Part shown: positions 16,727 through 25,620 of the stretch, piece after piece
How the letters are laid out: every line of letters starts with the position of its first letter
How positions within the stretch are numbered: position 1 is the first letter of the stretch
NCBI GenBank assembly: GCA_963738445.1
Contig: CAVTWS010000012.1
Location: forward strand, 410,128-474,127
DNA: 64,000 bases
Source of the DNA: CAVTWS01 sp963738445
GTDB taxonomy: Bacteria > Actinomycetota > Acidimicrobiia > Acidimicrobiales > SHLQ01
Reading direction: 5' to 3'
Made by a program: the position numbers and the translations under genes
Notes under the pieces: model-generated
Told to the model about the DNA's origin: nothing
Database searches by the model: none
What the model saw: only the letters and a program-made list of their open reading frames with translations

Positions 16727-19006
16727 CCTTCGACGTCGATCCGGGGAAGCCAGCGGTCGAGCCACGCCGGGAGCCACCAGTTGCGATCGCCGAGCAGCTC
16801 CATCGTGGCCGGGACGAGCAGCATCCGGACGATCGTGGCGTCGAGGAGGATCGCCGTCGCCAGGCCGGTGCCCATGAGCTTGAAGGTGCGGTCGTTCTCC
16901 AGGATGAAGCTGCCGAACACCACCACCATGATCGCGGCGGCCGCGGTGATGACCTTGGCGGTGGCGGCCAGGCCGTCGGCGACCGACGTGCGGCTGTCGC
17001 CGGTGCGGAGCCACTCCTCCCGCACCCGCGAGAGCAGGAAGACCTCGTAGTCCATGGACAGGCCGAACACGATGGCGAACAGCATCATCGGCATCCACGG
17101 CTCGACCGGGCCCGGCTGCACCCCGGTGACGTCGCTGAACCAGCCCCACTGGTACAGGGCGACCATGATCCCGTAGGCCGCGCCGATCGACAGCAGGTTC
17201 ATGATCACCGCCTTCAGCGGCACCAGGAGCGACCGGAAGACGACCATCAGCAGCAGGAACGACAGCGCCAGCACGGCACCGAAGAAGATCGGGAGGCGGT
17301 CGGTCATGGACATCGCGAGAAGTCGATGTTGGCGGCGACGATCGCCGGTGACCGCGACCTCGGTGCCGGTCGCGTGCCTCGACGGGCGGGAGGACGTCGT
17401 CGCGAAGGCGGTGGACCAGCATCGGTCGGTCGCCTCCTCCTGCGGACCTTCCGTGGGCGCGACGAGTCCAGAGGACGGCCTGGGGTGCCGTCCGGGTCGT
17501 CGGGATCGGCCCGGAGATGAACGCCACCGCCGGGTCGGCCCGCACGGCCTCGGTGACCGCGACCAGCGCGGCGGTATCGGTGCCGCGGGCGAGCTCGGCG
17601 ACGAGGAACAGCGGGCCGTTGAAGCCTTCGCCGAAACCGTCGACCAGCGAGGTCGTAGGCCTGCCTGGTGGTGGTGTCCTCGGCGAAGTTGCTCTCGTCG
17701 GAGAACGCCAGCCGCAGGGTGACCACGGGGATGGCGAGGAACACCAGCACGGCGGCCGCCGACGATCGCCGCCGGCCAGGGGCGGTGCTGGATGACGCGG
17801 CTCCACCGGTAGGCCGTGGTTTCCCGACGGGGCTTGGGTGGCCGGTGGTCCACCTCACGCCGCAGCGCAGGAACGAAGAACCCGAGCGACGAGCGTGACA
17901 GCGGCCAACGGCAGACCGATCAGCAGCGGTGTTACCTCGAGCCCGACGCCGACCAACGCCACGGCGACGAAGCCGGCGGCGATGAGGCCCCGCCAGCGGG
18001 TGCGCTCGACGTTCGATCCCCGGCGAAGCCAGCAACGCGGGGAGCAGCGTCACCGAGGCGACGACGGTGACTGCGACGGTGGCCGCGGCGCTGACGGCCA
18101 GGCCCTGCACGAAGGCCGATCCCCATCAGCAACATGCCCAGCAGCGAGATCACGACCGTGGCGCCGGCAAAGACCACCGACCGTCCCGCCGTGTCGATGG
18201 CGATATGCACCGCCTCCCGGCGTCGTGTGCCCGGCGTGCAACTGCTCGCGGTAGCGCGTCACGATCAGCAGCGCGTAGTCGATGCCCACACCGAGACCGA
18301 TCATGATCCCGAGGAACGGCGCGAAGTCCGGAACCTCGCATGACGTGGCTGAACAGGATCACAAGCGCGGAGCCGACACCGATGCCGAACAGGGCGACCC
18401 CGACCGGCAGGCCCATGGCCAGCACCGACCCGAACGCCACGATCAGGATCACGATGGCGAACGCCAGGCCGAACAGCTCAGAGCTCGGCTCCTCGAACTC
18501 GGCGAAGATGAAGCCGCCCATCTCGACCCGGAGGCCGTCGATCTCGGGGATGCGATCGAGGATCTCGTCACGGATGTCCGCGGCGTCGACGAAGTCGATG
18601 TCCTCGGGCAACTCCACGTTGGCGTAGGCGATCTGCCCGGCCTGCGGACCGTCGGACGAGATCAGCTCCTCACCACCGTCGGCGTAGGGGCTTTCGACCC
18701 GGGTGACGCCGTCGAAGGTGGCGACCTCGTCGAACAGCTCCCCCATCGCCGCCGACACGTCGGGATCGTCGACGCCCTGTTCAGCCGTGAACACGATCGT
18801 GCCGACTGAAGCCGGCGCCCTGGCCGCCGAAGCTGCTCGTCGAGCAGGTCGAAGCCCTCGGTCGACTCGGCCCCCGGAAGGCTGAAGTCCTGCCGGTACG
18901 CCTCGCCCAACGACGCGGCGACACCGTTGCCGACGACGAGCGCCACGATCCACAGCCCAAGCACCCGCCAGCGATGATCGAAGCACCATGTTCCCAGTCG
19001 CGCCAT
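16630..19006 (-). pseudogene. MMPL/RND-family transporter, several frameshifts
   Basis: Large membrane transporter of about 790 residues when frames are joined; mycobacterial MMPL proteins export lipids. The N-terminus MARLGTWCFDHRWRVLGLWI opens the first helix. Later frames give ELFGLAFAIVILIVAFGSV, GIMIGLGVGIDYALLIVTRY (the conserved Gly-Asp-Tyr helix), RSVVFAGATVVISLLGM and, in the second half, FAIVFGLSMDYEVFLLSRV. That is the expected duplicated six-helix layout. At least six shifts lie between 17300 and 18850, while 16630-17310 is one clean frame. The ATG at 19006 has AGGAGA 6 nt upstream; a GTG one codon earlier is possible. Confidence 0.85.
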
Positions 19007-19042
19007 CACCGTCTCCTCTTGCGTCCAAACCTTCTGGCGGGT

Positions 19043-19052
19043 ACCCGCGGGT
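19043..19052. promoter_or_regulatory. Palindrome ACCCGCGGGT in the MMPL/19090 divergent promoter region
   Basis: A perfect 10-bp palindrome lies between the MMPL start (19006, minus) and the leaderless gene at 19090. A TTGACT -35-like hexamer for the minus strand is at 19064-19059. A regulator bound here could act on both genes; this is inference. Confidence 0.3.
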
Positions 19053-19077
19053 GCCGTCAGTCAAACACGACCCGACC

Positions 19078-19083
19078 TACGAT
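19078..19083 (+). promoter_or_regulatory. -10 box TACGAT, leaderless start predicted
   Basis: TACGAT is followed by 6 nt and then the ATG at 19090, with no Shine-Dalgarno sequence. Confidence 0.55.
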
Positions 19084-19089
19084 CCGGGT

Positions 19090-19890
19090 ATGACCTCGAA
19101 TACACCGTCACCCACGCACATCGACGTGGGCCACGCCTTGATCACCATGATCGAGCCGACCACCGACCCGGATCGCCTCGTCGAGTACAACCGCTGGTAC
19201 GACCATGACCACGCCTACGCCGGCGTGATGGCCGGGCCCGGAGCGTTCGCCTACCGGCGGTTCGTGGCCACCCGGGACCTCAAGCCGCGCCGTCGATCGG
19301 GTCCATCGCCGCTGATCGATCCCATCACCTCCGGCTCGTTCATCGGCCTCTACTGGCTGCAGGCCGGGAGCGCGGAGGAGCACTACACGTGGTCGTTCCC
19401 GAACACGGCCGGGCTCGGACAGGTCGGGCGCATGAACCCGGATCGGGAGCACATCTCGACGTCGCTGTACGACCTGGTCCACGTGGTGGACCGCCCGGGC
19501 TGGACGGTGCCGGTCGAGATCGCCCTGGACTACCCCGCGGCCGGGGTGCTGGTGATCTGGGTGGACCGGCGTCCCGAGGCGACGCTCGACGCCGTCTCCG
19601 ACTGGCTGCGCGACACGCTCTTCCCGGGCGTGCTCCCGGGAACCGCCGGTGCGCAGGCCGCCACCTGGAGGCCACGCGACTTTCCCGGTCTCGACGGCAC
19701 CGGTTCGGCCGTCGGCGAGCGACTGTGCGCGACCGTGCTGCTCACCGAGGACCCCCGGACCAGCGACACCAGTCTGATCGACGCCATCGCCTCCGCCCTC
19801 GACTCGTGCCCGGTCGCCACCCTCGCCCTGGCGGCCGAGTTCATTCCCGTGGTGCCCGGCACGACCACCTACCTCGATCAGCTCTGGTAA
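19090..19890 (+). CDS. Uncharacterised protein, possibly a dimeric alpha/beta-barrel (EthD-like) protein
   Basis: A 266-residue soluble protein with no signal or membrane segment. The stretch DRLVEYNRWYDHDHAYAGVM, followed by GPGAFAYRRFVA, resembles the NxWYDxxHxxxxxxxPG pattern seen in ferredoxin-like alpha/beta-barrel proteins such as the EthD group. A second half (VPVEIALDYPAAGVLVIWV and ATWRPRDFPGL) may repeat the fold, giving a pseudo-dimer. No catalytic function can be assigned. The start is set by a -10 box 6 nt upstream of the ATG. It is the only gene between two lipid-type loci and faces a sulfotransferase across a strong terminator. Confidence 0.7.
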   Translation: MTSNTPSPTHIDVGHALITMIEPTTDPDRLVEYNRWYDHDHAYAGVMAGPGAFAYRRFVATRDLKPRRRSGPSPLIDPITSGSFIGLYWLQAGSAEEHYTWSFPNTAGLGQVGRMNPDREHISTSLYDLVHVVDRPGWTVPVEIALDYPAAGVLVIWVDRRPEATLDAVSDWLRDTLFPGVLPGTAGAQAATWRPRDFPGLDGTGSAVGERLCATVLLTEDPRTSDTSLIDAIASALDSCPVATLALAAEFIPVVPGTTTYLDQLW

Positions 19891-19912
19891 CCCCCTCCAC
19901 CCCCCTCCATTC

Positions 19913-19964
19913 CGTTCTGGGAGACACACCCGTCGCGGACGCGACCGGTCGGTCTCCCAGAACG
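19913..19964. terminator. Bidirectional terminator with a 13-bp stem
   Basis: CGTTCTGGGAGAC (19913-19925) pairs perfectly with GTCTCCCAGAACG (19952-19964). The loop holds a second hairpin GTCGCG-GA-CGCGAC. It lies between two convergent genes. Confidence 0.8.
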
Positions 19965-19986
19965 CTCCTGGGAACACGCGAGATGG

Positions 19987-21246
19987 TCAGACGACTCCGA
20001 AGTGGGAGGTGTAGCGGGCGAACCGCTCGTTCACCCTCTCGGCCGAGAGCCCGAACTCGCCCAACGAGTACGAGTGACCGCCGTGCAGGCCCTGCGGACG
20101 GGCCGCGAGATGCTCGGCCATCCCGGCGCGGGCGACGTCGCTCAGCGGTAGCTCCAGCCCGGCGTAGGTCGCCGCGATGGCGACCGTGGGATCCTCGATG
20201 AAGTCGGCGTACCGCCCGTGGTGGACACGGGCGTCGCCCCACTCGCCGGCCTGGTCCAGATCGACCAGGGAGTCGAGCGACCGGGCGAAACGCTCGGCGT
20301 TCTCGGCGGCGACCCGGTCGGCGTCGACCTGGTCCGAGTGCACCCACCGCAACGTGCACAACAGGCTGGTGAGCGAGGGCAGCACGTTCAGCAACGACCG
20401 GTGCGTGACGGCGATCCGGGCGTCGTGATAGGTCGCGACGAGGGTTGGGATGGCGTGGAGGTGCACCGGTGACTTCAGCACCCAGCGGCGCGGACTCGGG
20501 GCATGCCGTTGGAGGATCTGCAGCACGAGCCGGTGGTAGGCGTAGGCGGGGGCCATGTCGCAACAGCTGAGCCAGGTGGCGTAGTTCGGCACGTCGTAGC
20601 GCGCGGTGAACTCCTCGGTGCGGAAGGCGAAGGACATCGCCGACAGGCACTCCTTCGGACGCCGAGCGCCGTATTCGTGGATGGCATCGAGCGACGGCGT
20701 GACGCGGGCGAGCATGCGCAGCTCGGCCTCGGCGGCCTCGATCCGGGCCGCGAGCCCTGATTCGGGCGTGCTGACCGCGGGCGGCGGAACCGGCCACAGC
20801 AACTCCCAGCCGGTCGGCGCCCGAAGGTCAGGATCGCGGTCGAGGAGGTCGAACAGGATCGTGGTCCCGGTGCGGGGTGCGCCGGCGACCACCACCGGAG
20901 CGGTGATCTCCTCGTCGGCGACCCCCGGATCGGCGCGCCGGTAGCGCTCGATCTGGAGCCGACCGGCGAGGAGTCGAAGGACGAACCTGCGCGTGAGGTA
21001 CCGGCCCAGGGTGGTCAATCGGGCCGAGTCGACGAGATCGGCCAGCACGATGTCGAGCGGCTCGACGAACTCGTCGCCACCGAACTCGGCGAGCCCCGGT
21101 TCGGCGCCGGCCCCAGCCCGCCAGCGGGCTTCGGCGAGGAGCGCGTCACGATCGAGCGGGCGGGCCGCGTCGTCGGAGATGGGCTCCACGCGACCCTCGT
21201 TGATCAGGCGCACCCACTCCGGCCGTTCCGGTCCCTGCCAGGCCAT
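19987..21246 (-). CDS. Sulfotransferase family protein (Sulfotransfer_3), copy 1
   Basis: A 419-residue cytosolic enzyme predicted to transfer sulfate from PAPS. The 5'-phosphosulfate loop VVVAGAPRTGTTILFDLLD is near residue 130, and the 3'-phosphate motif follows later in WVLKSPVHLHAIPTL and IAVTHRSLLNVLPS. Acceptor is unknown; actinobacterial members modify lipids, sterols or sugars, or have unknown targets. The ATG at 21246 is chosen because GGAGGGG lies upstream, although the frame is open further. It is divergently paired with a DUF1214 gene at 21369, an arrangement echoed by the second pair at 24.4-26.8 kb. Confidence 0.85.
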   Translation of the reverse strand: MAWQGPERPEWVRLINEGRVEPISDDAARPLDRDALLAEARWRAGAGAEPGLAEFGGDEFVEPLDIVLADLVDSARLTTLGRYLTRRFVLRLLAGRLQIERYRRADPGVADEEITAPVVVAGAPRTGTTILFDLLDRDPDLRAPTGWELLWPVPPPAVSTPESGLAARIEAAEAELRMLARVTPSLDAIHEYGARRPKECLSAMSFAFRTEEFTARYDVPNYATWLSCCDMAPAYAYHRLVLQILQRHAPSPRRWVLKSPVHLHAIPTLVATYHDARIAVTHRSLLNVLPSLTSLLCTLRWVHSDQVDADRVAAENAERFARSLDSLVDLDQAGEWGDARVHHGRYADFIEDPTVAIAATYAGLELPLSDVARAGMAEHLAARPQGLHGGHSYSLGEFGLSAERVNERFARYTSHFGVV

Positions 21247-21368
21247 CAGCTCGTCCCCTCCAGCGTCTCGGTCGTCCCCCGGTTCGACTGGGCCCCGGCC
21301 CGACGGACGGCCAGACTGTACCGACCTCGGGGCTGGTCCCGGGAGACCGGCCCGGGGAGAACCGTCAC

Positions 21369-22571
21369 GTGAGCACGGCGCCAGAGACGTCCACCGATGC
21401 CGACCGGGCGCGGCAGGCATGGCAGGAGACGTGCGCCCGGCTCGCCGCACTGGGCGACCGCATCTTCGATCCCGACTTCCCCACGGGCCCCGTCGATCGG
21501 GTGGAGGGTCTGCGCCACCTGGCCGAACAGATGGTGTGTTGGACCGCGTGGTCGGTCAGCCACGCCGATCCACGCAGGCCGATGTTCCAACGTCAGAACG
21601 ACCTGGTCACGAAATGGGGCGGGCCGAACGTCGAGAACGTCTATCGCCATGCCCGCGTGGATGCCCGGCACCGCTATCGCATCCGCGGACGCATGAACAG
21701 CTGCGAGCAGTTCCTCCTCGCGGTCCGACTCGGCTTCATGGGCCAGGAGCGATGGGGCACGGTCGTCGAGCTCACCGCGACCGACCTCGGGATCGAAGCC
21801 GGCGACGACTTCGAATTCACCGTCGGCGGCGCTCCGGAGCCCGGCACCGAACCCCCCGATATCGTCCTGCCGACCGAGGCGTTCACGGTCTCGATTCGTG
21901 AGTACTACTTCGACTGGCGAGCCCTCGAACCCGCGGTGTTCACGATCGAGTGCCTCGACCCCGGTCCGGTCGAGCCTCAGGTGACCGGCGCCGACCTCGC
22001 CGATCGCCTCGATTCGGCGGTGCGGACGATCGAGAGCTCGATCGAGTACTGGAACCGCTACATGGCCAATCACCGAGCCGCCGAAGCCGACAACGCGTTC
22101 GCGCCCCCGATCCGCGTGGACAAGGGTCTCGCGGCCGCCCGCTACGCCTTCTGCTTCCACGACCTGGCGGCCGACCAGGCCCTCATCGTGGCCTTTCCCG
22201 CACCGACGTCAGAGTACTGGGGCCTCCAGCTGGCCAGCATGGCGTGGTTCGAGTCCCTCGACTTCGCCTCCCGGATCACCAGCCTGAATCACCGGCAGCT
22301 CCACGTCGATGACGACGGGTGGGTCCGGGTGGTCATCTCTGCACGCGATCCCGGGGTGGCGAACTGGCTCGACACCGAGGGCCGCCGGATCGGCCTGTGC
22401 ACGGTGCGATGGTTCTGGGGCGGCGAACCTGTGACACCGTCGACGGAGCTCGTCCCGGTGACCTCGGTACGTCAGCACCTACCCGCCGGCACCCCCGCGT
22501 GGGGTCCGTCCGCACGCGCCGAACAGGTCCGGAAACGCCGCGAGCATGTCGCTTGGCGATTCCGGACCTGA
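21369..22571 (+). CDS. DUF1214 domain-containing protein, copy 1
   Basis: A 400-residue protein ending in a DUF1214-like region: PIRVDKGLAAARYAFCFHDL is followed by TSEYWGLQLASMAWFESLD, NHRQLHVDDDGWVRVVISA and RDPGVANWLDTEGR, the C-terminal pattern of DUF1214/DUF1254 proteins. The biochemical function is unknown. No signal peptide is seen. The start is GTG 21369, 122 bp from the divergent sulfotransferase start, implying shared control. A paralogue with the same landmarks lies at 24407-25597 beside another sulfotransferase, suggesting that DUF1214 protein and sulfotransferase act on the same substrate. Confidence 0.82.
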   Translation: MSTAPETSTDADRARQAWQETCARLAALGDRIFDPDFPTGPVDRVEGLRHLAEQMVCWTAWSVSHADPRRPMFQRQNDLVTKWGGPNVENVYRHARVDARHRYRIRGRMNSCEQFLLAVRLGFMGQERWGTVVELTATDLGIEAGDDFEFTVGGAPEPGTEPPDIVLPTEAFTVSIREYYFDWRALEPAVFTIECLDPGPVEPQVTGADLADRLDSAVRTIESSIEYWNRYMANHRAAEADNAFAPPIRVDKGLAAARYAFCFHDLAADQALIVAFPAPTSEYWGLQLASMAWFESLDFASRITSLNHRQLHVDDDGWVRVVISARDPGVANWLDTEGRRIGLCTVRWFWGGEPVTPSTELVPVTSVRQHLPAGTPAWGPSARAEQVRKRREHVAWRFRT

Positions 22572-22585
22572 CGGCAACACATCGA

Positions 22586-22852
22586 TCACTCGTCGTCGGA
22601 GTCGTCCTCTTCGAGCCCGAGGGCCACGAAGATGGCCTTGCGCTCGACCTCGAACGTGTCGTCGTCGACCTCGCCGGCCGCCCGGCGCTCGTTGAGCACG
22701 CGGAACTTGTCCATGAGGCCGGCTTCGTCGACTCCGTCGGAGTCTTCAGACTCTCCGCGGGCGGCACGTTCGGCGCGTTTGGCGGCCTGGCGGGCCTGCT
22801 TCTCCTGCTCGCGGCGACGCTTTTCGAACTGGTTCGGGTTGCGACCAGCCAC
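22586..22852 (-). CDS. Small charged protein cotranscribed with a cold-shock gene
   Basis: An 88-residue protein with a Lys/Arg-rich first third (NQFEKRRREQEKQARQAAKR), likely a helix that could contact RNA or DNA, and an acidic end (EEDDSDDE). The middle segment LMDKFRVLNERRAAGEVDDD, followed by TFEVERKAIFVALG, looks like a SHOCT-type short helical motif. The ATG at 22852 comes 1 nt after the cold-shock stop, so the two are translated from one message. No function is known; a helper of the RNA-binding cold-shock protein is a guess from context. Confidence 0.7.
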   Translation of the reverse strand: MAGRNPNQFEKRRREQEKQARQAAKRAERAARGESEDSDGVDEAGLMDKFRVLNERRAAGEVDDDTFEVERKAIFVALGLEEDDSDDE

Positions 22853-22853
22853 G

Positions 22854-23054
22854 TCAGAGCGGCCGGACGTTCAGCGCCTCGTCGCCCTTGCGGCCCGGGC
22901 CGACCTCGAACTCGACCTTCTGACCTTCGGCGAGGGAGCGGTAACCGGTTCCGGAGATGTTCGAGAAGTGCACGAAGATCTCGTTGCCCTCGTCGGTCTT
23001 GATGAAGCCGTAGCCCTTGTCGTTGTTGAAGAACTTGACGGTTCCAGTAGCCAT
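22854..23054 (-). CDS. Cold-shock protein (CspA family)
   Basis: A 66-residue single-stranded nucleic-acid binding OB-fold protein. It begins MATGTVKFFNNDKGYGFI with RNP1 (KGYGFI) and has RNP2 as IFVHFSNI, then GQKVEFEVGPGRKG and ALNVRPL, matching CspA-type proteins along its full length. The start at 23054 has AAGGAACAGG upstream. Its 249-bp upstream gap, shared with the divergent alcohol dehydrogenase, is long enough for a structured cold-shock leader, although I cannot prove one. The charged small protein at 22586 follows in the same transcript. Confidence 0.96.
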   Translation of the reverse strand: MATGTVKFFNNDKGYGFIKTDEGNEIFVHFSNISGTGYRSLAEGQKVEFEVGPGRKGDEALNVRPL

Positions 23055-23303
23055 GATCGGTGTTCCTGTTCCTTGTGTAGTGCATCGCATTGCTCGAAAT
23101 CCGGAGCAACCGCACCAGGACCGAGGATCCGGACCACCGCACCACGACAGGATCGAGGCGTTGCAGACCGCATTGCGATGGGTGAGCCGAGGCGCACCCG
23201 TTGTGACGAGAAAGATGGTAGTGGCGCATCGACCGTTCGCCACGCCAGCTGACACGATGTCGGGACGGCCCGAACCGCCGTCCACCCGACCAGGAGAGCC
23301 CCC

Positions 23304-24374
23304 ATGCCGTCGTCCCCCACGATCCCGGCGACGATGCCCGCGTACCGGCTGCTGAACTGGGGCGAACCGCCGCAGTACGCCGAGGTTCCCGTTCCCGAGC
23401 CGGGCCCCGACGACGTCCTGGTGAGCGTGGCCGGCAACGGGTTGTGCCACTCCGACATCGGCATGGCGCAGATCCCCGCCGATTTGGGGCGCGCCATCGG
23501 CTGGCACATGCCGTTCACGCTCGGGCACGAGATCGCCGGCACCATCGTCGCCGTGGGCCGTGGCGTGAGGGGGTGGGCCGAGGGCCAGCAGGTGGCGCTG
23601 ATGTCACCCAAGTCCTGCGGGACCTGCCGGGTGTGCCAACGCGGCCTCGACAGCGCGTGCCCGAACGGTGTCGCTGGTCGTGGCTACGGCCGTGACGGTG
23701 GACTCGCGCCCTACGTGCTCGCCGGAGCCGGCCGTGACCTCGTCGACATCACCGGGCTCGACCCGCTCCAGGCGGGTCCTCTGACCGATGCCGGCGCCAC
23801 GTCGTATCACGCGGTCCGGAAGGTCCTGCACCTTCTCACGCCGGGCACGACCGTCGTCGTGCTCGGCGCCGGAGGGCTGGGCTCGTTCGCGATCCAGTTC
23901 CTCCGGGCCCTCACCCCCGCACTCGTCATCGCCGTCGATCCGAACCCGGCCCGCCTCGCCTATGCGACCGAGCTCGGGGCTCATCACGTGTTGACCGGCG
24001 TCTCTCGGGATACACCGCACGACATCCGCCAACTGGTCGGCGACGGCGTCGACGCCGTGCTCGATTTCGTCGGCATCGACGACACGATCGCCGCCGGGAT
24101 CAGATCGCTTCGCGTCGCCGGCGCCTACGGTCTCATCGGCGCGGCGTCAGGGACGTTCACCGAACCATGGCTCGGCAACCTGCCCCGCGACGGCATGGTG
24201 TTCTCGTTCCAGGGGTCGTCGATCTCTGACCTGTCCGATGTCATGACGCTGGCCCGGTCCGGGCAGTTGCGCTCGGACATCGACGTGTTCAGCTGGGATC
24301 AGGTGCCGGAGGCGTACGAGGCGCTCGACCGTGGCGGGTTGCGCGGTCGTGCCGTCGTCACCCCGCCGGGTTGA
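23304..24374 (+). CDS. Zinc-dependent alcohol dehydrogenase, MDR superfamily
   Basis: A 356-residue NAD(P)-dependent alcohol/aldehyde oxidoreductase. Catalytic zinc ligands are Cys48 (GLCHSD) and His75-Glu76 (GHEIAG). The structural zinc site is CGTCRVCQRGLDSAC, Cys106/109/112/120. The nucleotide-binding turn is VVVLGAGGLGSFAIQFL. AGGAGAG lies upstream of the ATG at 23304. The layout resembles the alcohol dehydrogenases with intact structural zinc that oxidise medium-chain or aromatic alcohols, but the substrate is open. The gene is transcribed away from the cold-shock operon and towards the second DUF1214/sulfotransferase pair. Confidence 0.9.
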   Translation: MPSSPTIPATMPAYRLLNWGEPPQYAEVPVPEPGPDDVLVSVAGNGLCHSDIGMAQIPADLGRAIGWHMPFTLGHEIAGTIVAVGRGVRGWAEGQQVALMSPKSCGTCRVCQRGLDSACPNGVAGRGYGRDGGLAPYVLAGAGRDLVDITGLDPLQAGPLTDAGATSYHAVRKVLHLLTPGTTVVVLGAGGLGSFAIQFLRALTPALVIAVDPNPARLAYATELGAHHVLTGVSRDTPHDIRQLVGDGVDAVLDFVGIDDTIAAGIRSLRVAGAYGLIGAASGTFTEPWLGNLPRDGMVFSFQGSSISDLSDVMTLARSGQLRSDIDVFSWDQVPEAYEALDRGGLRGRAVVTPPG

Positions 24375-24406
24375 GGCGACACCGACGCCTGGTCAGGGCC
24401 GGCCGG

Positions 24407-25597
24407 TCACCAGATGCGTCGGAGCTGGGCGCCCTCGCGCCGCCGTCGTAGGTGTTCGGCCCGATCCGCCGGCGTGACCACCGGGGTGTCCGCCGGCAGG
24501 TGGGCGCGCAACTCGGCGAAGGGCACCTTCGTGATGGTGGGGTCCGGGTAGTCCGAGGCCAGATTCCACCGCATCTGGATCATCCCCCACGGGTAGTCGC
24601 CCTTGTCGAGCCAGTTCGGCACCCCGGGATCGAGCCGGGAGATGACGGCGCGGAACCGGCCGTCGCTGTCGATGTGAGCCTGGTGATCGTTGAGACTCGA
24701 CTGCCGATTCACCCAGTCGACCGTGCAGAAGCGGTCGTCGCCCACGAGCGCCTGCCAGTACCGGCACCGCTCGGGCAGCACCGTCTCGAGGATGAGCACC
24801 TCGTCGTCGTCGATCTCGTGAACACCGTCGTAGTACGCCTGCTTGGGGAGCCCACCCATGGAGTCGATCTTCGCCGATCGGAGGAACGTGTTCACACCGT
24901 GGTGCTCGCGGTAGTAGCGCACCAACTTCATGTCGAAGCCGATCATCCCCTCGATCCAGGCGGCCAGGTCCGAAAAGCGGCGAGCCGACTCCTCCGGGGT
25001 CATGTCGGCGCCCCCGGCGTCGAGACGTTCGATCGCCACCCGGGCGTCGATCTCGTTGGTCCAGTCACAGGAGCACTTCCGCATCAGCAGCCGGCGGATG
25101 CGAGGGTCGATCGCCCACCAGTCGCCGTCGTGCCCCTCCGGGCGTTCGGCGCTGAAGACCACGCTGAAGTAGCCGTCGGGGCCGAGGGTGAGGTCGTCGA
25201 GGTCGTGGGTCACGCCGATCGGTATCGAGTGATCGACGTCGTCCGGGCTCATCATGTCGAAGCTCTGTTGGGTGATCTCCACGAAACGGGTCGTGCCCCG
25301 GAACCCCGAGATCCGGTACACGCCCGCCGGGTCGATCTCGGTGGTCGAATAGACGTAGTCGGGATCGGGGCCGCCCTGGTTGAAGGCGTAGTTCCACAAC
25401 GGCATGAACACCGGCCGGCGGGCGTCGGTGTACACCCGGCACAGGTAGCCCCCGGCGAGCATCGACAGCGCCAACCGGTTCATGTCCTGCCGCTCGGCCT
25501 CCGTGGCACCGTCGGGCCGCCAGGCGGCCATCAGGTGGTCGCCAACCCCCTCGAGGGCCTTCATCTGGGCGGCCCAGCTGGGCAGCGTGTCTCGCAT
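24407..25597 (-). CDS. DUF1214 domain-containing protein, copy 2
   Basis: A 396-residue homologue of the protein at 21369. Shared landmarks are MPLWNYAFNQGGPDPDYVY near residue 65 (compare MFQRQNDLVTKWGGPNVENVY in copy 1), SLNDHQAHIDSDGRFRAVIS and RLDPGVPNWLDKGDYPWG. It starts at ATG 25597 with AGGAGA upstream, and follows the sulfotransferase at 25621 by 23 bp on the same strand, so the two form an operon. Function unknown. The convergent alcohol dehydrogenase ends 33 bp away. Confidence 0.82.
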   Translation of the reverse strand: MRDTLPSWAAQMKALEGVGDHLMAAWRPDGATEAERQDMNRLALSMLAGGYLCRVYTDARRPVFMPLWNYAFNQGGPDPDYVYSTTEIDPAGVYRISGFRGTTRFVEITQQSFDMMSPDDVDHSIPIGVTHDLDDLTLGPDGYFSVVFSAERPEGHDGDWWAIDPRIRRLLMRKCSCDWTNEIDARVAIERLDAGGADMTPEESARRFSDLAAWIEGMIGFDMKLVRYYREHHGVNTFLRSAKIDSMGGLPKQAYYDGVHEIDDDEVLILETVLPERCRYWQALVGDDRFCTVDWVNRQSSLNDHQAHIDSDGRFRAVISRLDPGVPNWLDKGDYPWGMIQMRWNLASDYPDPTITKVPFAELRAHLPADTPVVTPADRAEHLRRRREGAQLRRIW

Positions 25598-25620
25598 GTT
25601 CAGGTCTCCTGGTCGGGCTG

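Noticed and set aside
12494..19006. Programmed ribosomal frameshifting
   Set aside because: Shifts occur at unrelated sequences, in both directions, and up to ten per gene; no slippery heptamer with a structure was seen.
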